Shown piece after piece: positions 5,823-5,872 of a stretch of DNA of 5,872 nucleotides. Positions within the stretch are counted from its first letter, which is position 1; each line of letters starts with the position of its first letter. Below the pieces are notes generated by a model that had not been told where the DNA came from, did not search any database, and saw only the letters and a program-made list of their open reading frames with translations. The stretch is from an uncultured Solobacterium sp. (GTDB lineage: Bacteria > Bacillota_I > Bacilli_A > Erysipelotrichales > Erysipelotrichaceae): assembly GCA_905194705.1 (NCBI GenBank), contig CAJJTI010000122.1:1-5872 (forward strand). The letters are read 5' to 3'. Made by a program: the position numbers and the translations under genes.

Positions 5823-5872
5823 CTAACAATCTACAATCGTGTGGTTAACAAGTTCAGTATTTACGGGTATAT
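5823..5872 (-). pseudogene. Possible upstream fragment of the PRD regulator in a different frame
   Basis: From the window edge this frame reads IPVNTELVNHTIVDC and then stops (TAG at 5825-5823). ELVNHTIVDC resembles the beginning of a PRD, which has a conserved His followed seven residues later by Arg. The frame of the downstream regulator supplies an Arg (AGA at 5824-5822) just past this point. Joining the two frames there, as if two bases had been lost near 5823-5833, would restore a His-x6-Arg spacing and a PRD of normal size. The remainder of the gene lies outside the window, so this is a tentative call from 15 codons. Confidence 0.35.

Noticed and set aside
5823..5833. Programmed ribosomal frameshift in the regulator
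   Set aside because: No recognised slippery site or stimulatory signal such as CTT-TGA is present; a simple indel or sequencing error is more likely.
1..5872. CRISPR arrays, tRNA or rRNA genes, insertion sequences
   Set aside because: No regularly spaced repeats, cloverleaf-like segments, transposase motifs or terminal inverted repeats were seen.

Overview
The window is AT-rich, and every convincing gene lies on the minus strand, so transcription runs from high to low coordinates. AT-rich codon use, strong AGGAGG-type ribosome binding sites, a cre-like site, a mannose-family PTS and a PRD-type regulator together point to a low-GC Firmicute. A gut Erysipelotrichales or Clostridia relative would fit, but the sequence alone does not fix the genus.

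Layout in transcription order. (1) 4844-5872: the C-terminal half of a PTS-controlled MtlR/LicR/BglG-type regulator (PRD, EIIB-like and EIIA-like regions). It has no good start codon, and a short open stretch in another frame upstream suggests that the gene is frameshifted. (2) 4717-4843: an intergenic region with an intrinsic terminator for the regulator, a likely extended -10 promoter, a cre-like catabolite-repression site and several TGTGA/TCACA half-sites. (3) 4222-4716, 3367-4170 and 2549-3367: mannose-family PTS subunits EIIB, EIIC and EIID, with EIIC and EIID overlapping by one base. (4) 2492-2548: a gap with a 12-bp RNA hairpin, a possible attenuator or processing site. (5) 1595-2491: a membrane protein built like a family M28 metallopeptidase but lacking nearly all the metal ligands, read here as a pseudoenzyme. 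(6) 780-1592 and 1-769: two tandem, diverged ChbG/YdjC-family deacetylase-like genes. The second runs off the window about 13 residues before its expected end.

How the genes may work together (inference): the EIIB/EIIC/EIID complex imports and phosphorylates a sugar, with EIIA supplied from elsewhere because none is encoded here. The ChbG-like proteins could then act on an acetylated, phosphorylated sugar, as ChbG does on chitobiose-6-phosphate in E. coli. However, both copies have Asp where ChbG has the metal ligand His61, so this chemistry is not assured. The role of the M28-like membrane protein is unknown. Its position inside the operon and its tight coupling to the first ChbG-like gene make it the most interesting element of the window.
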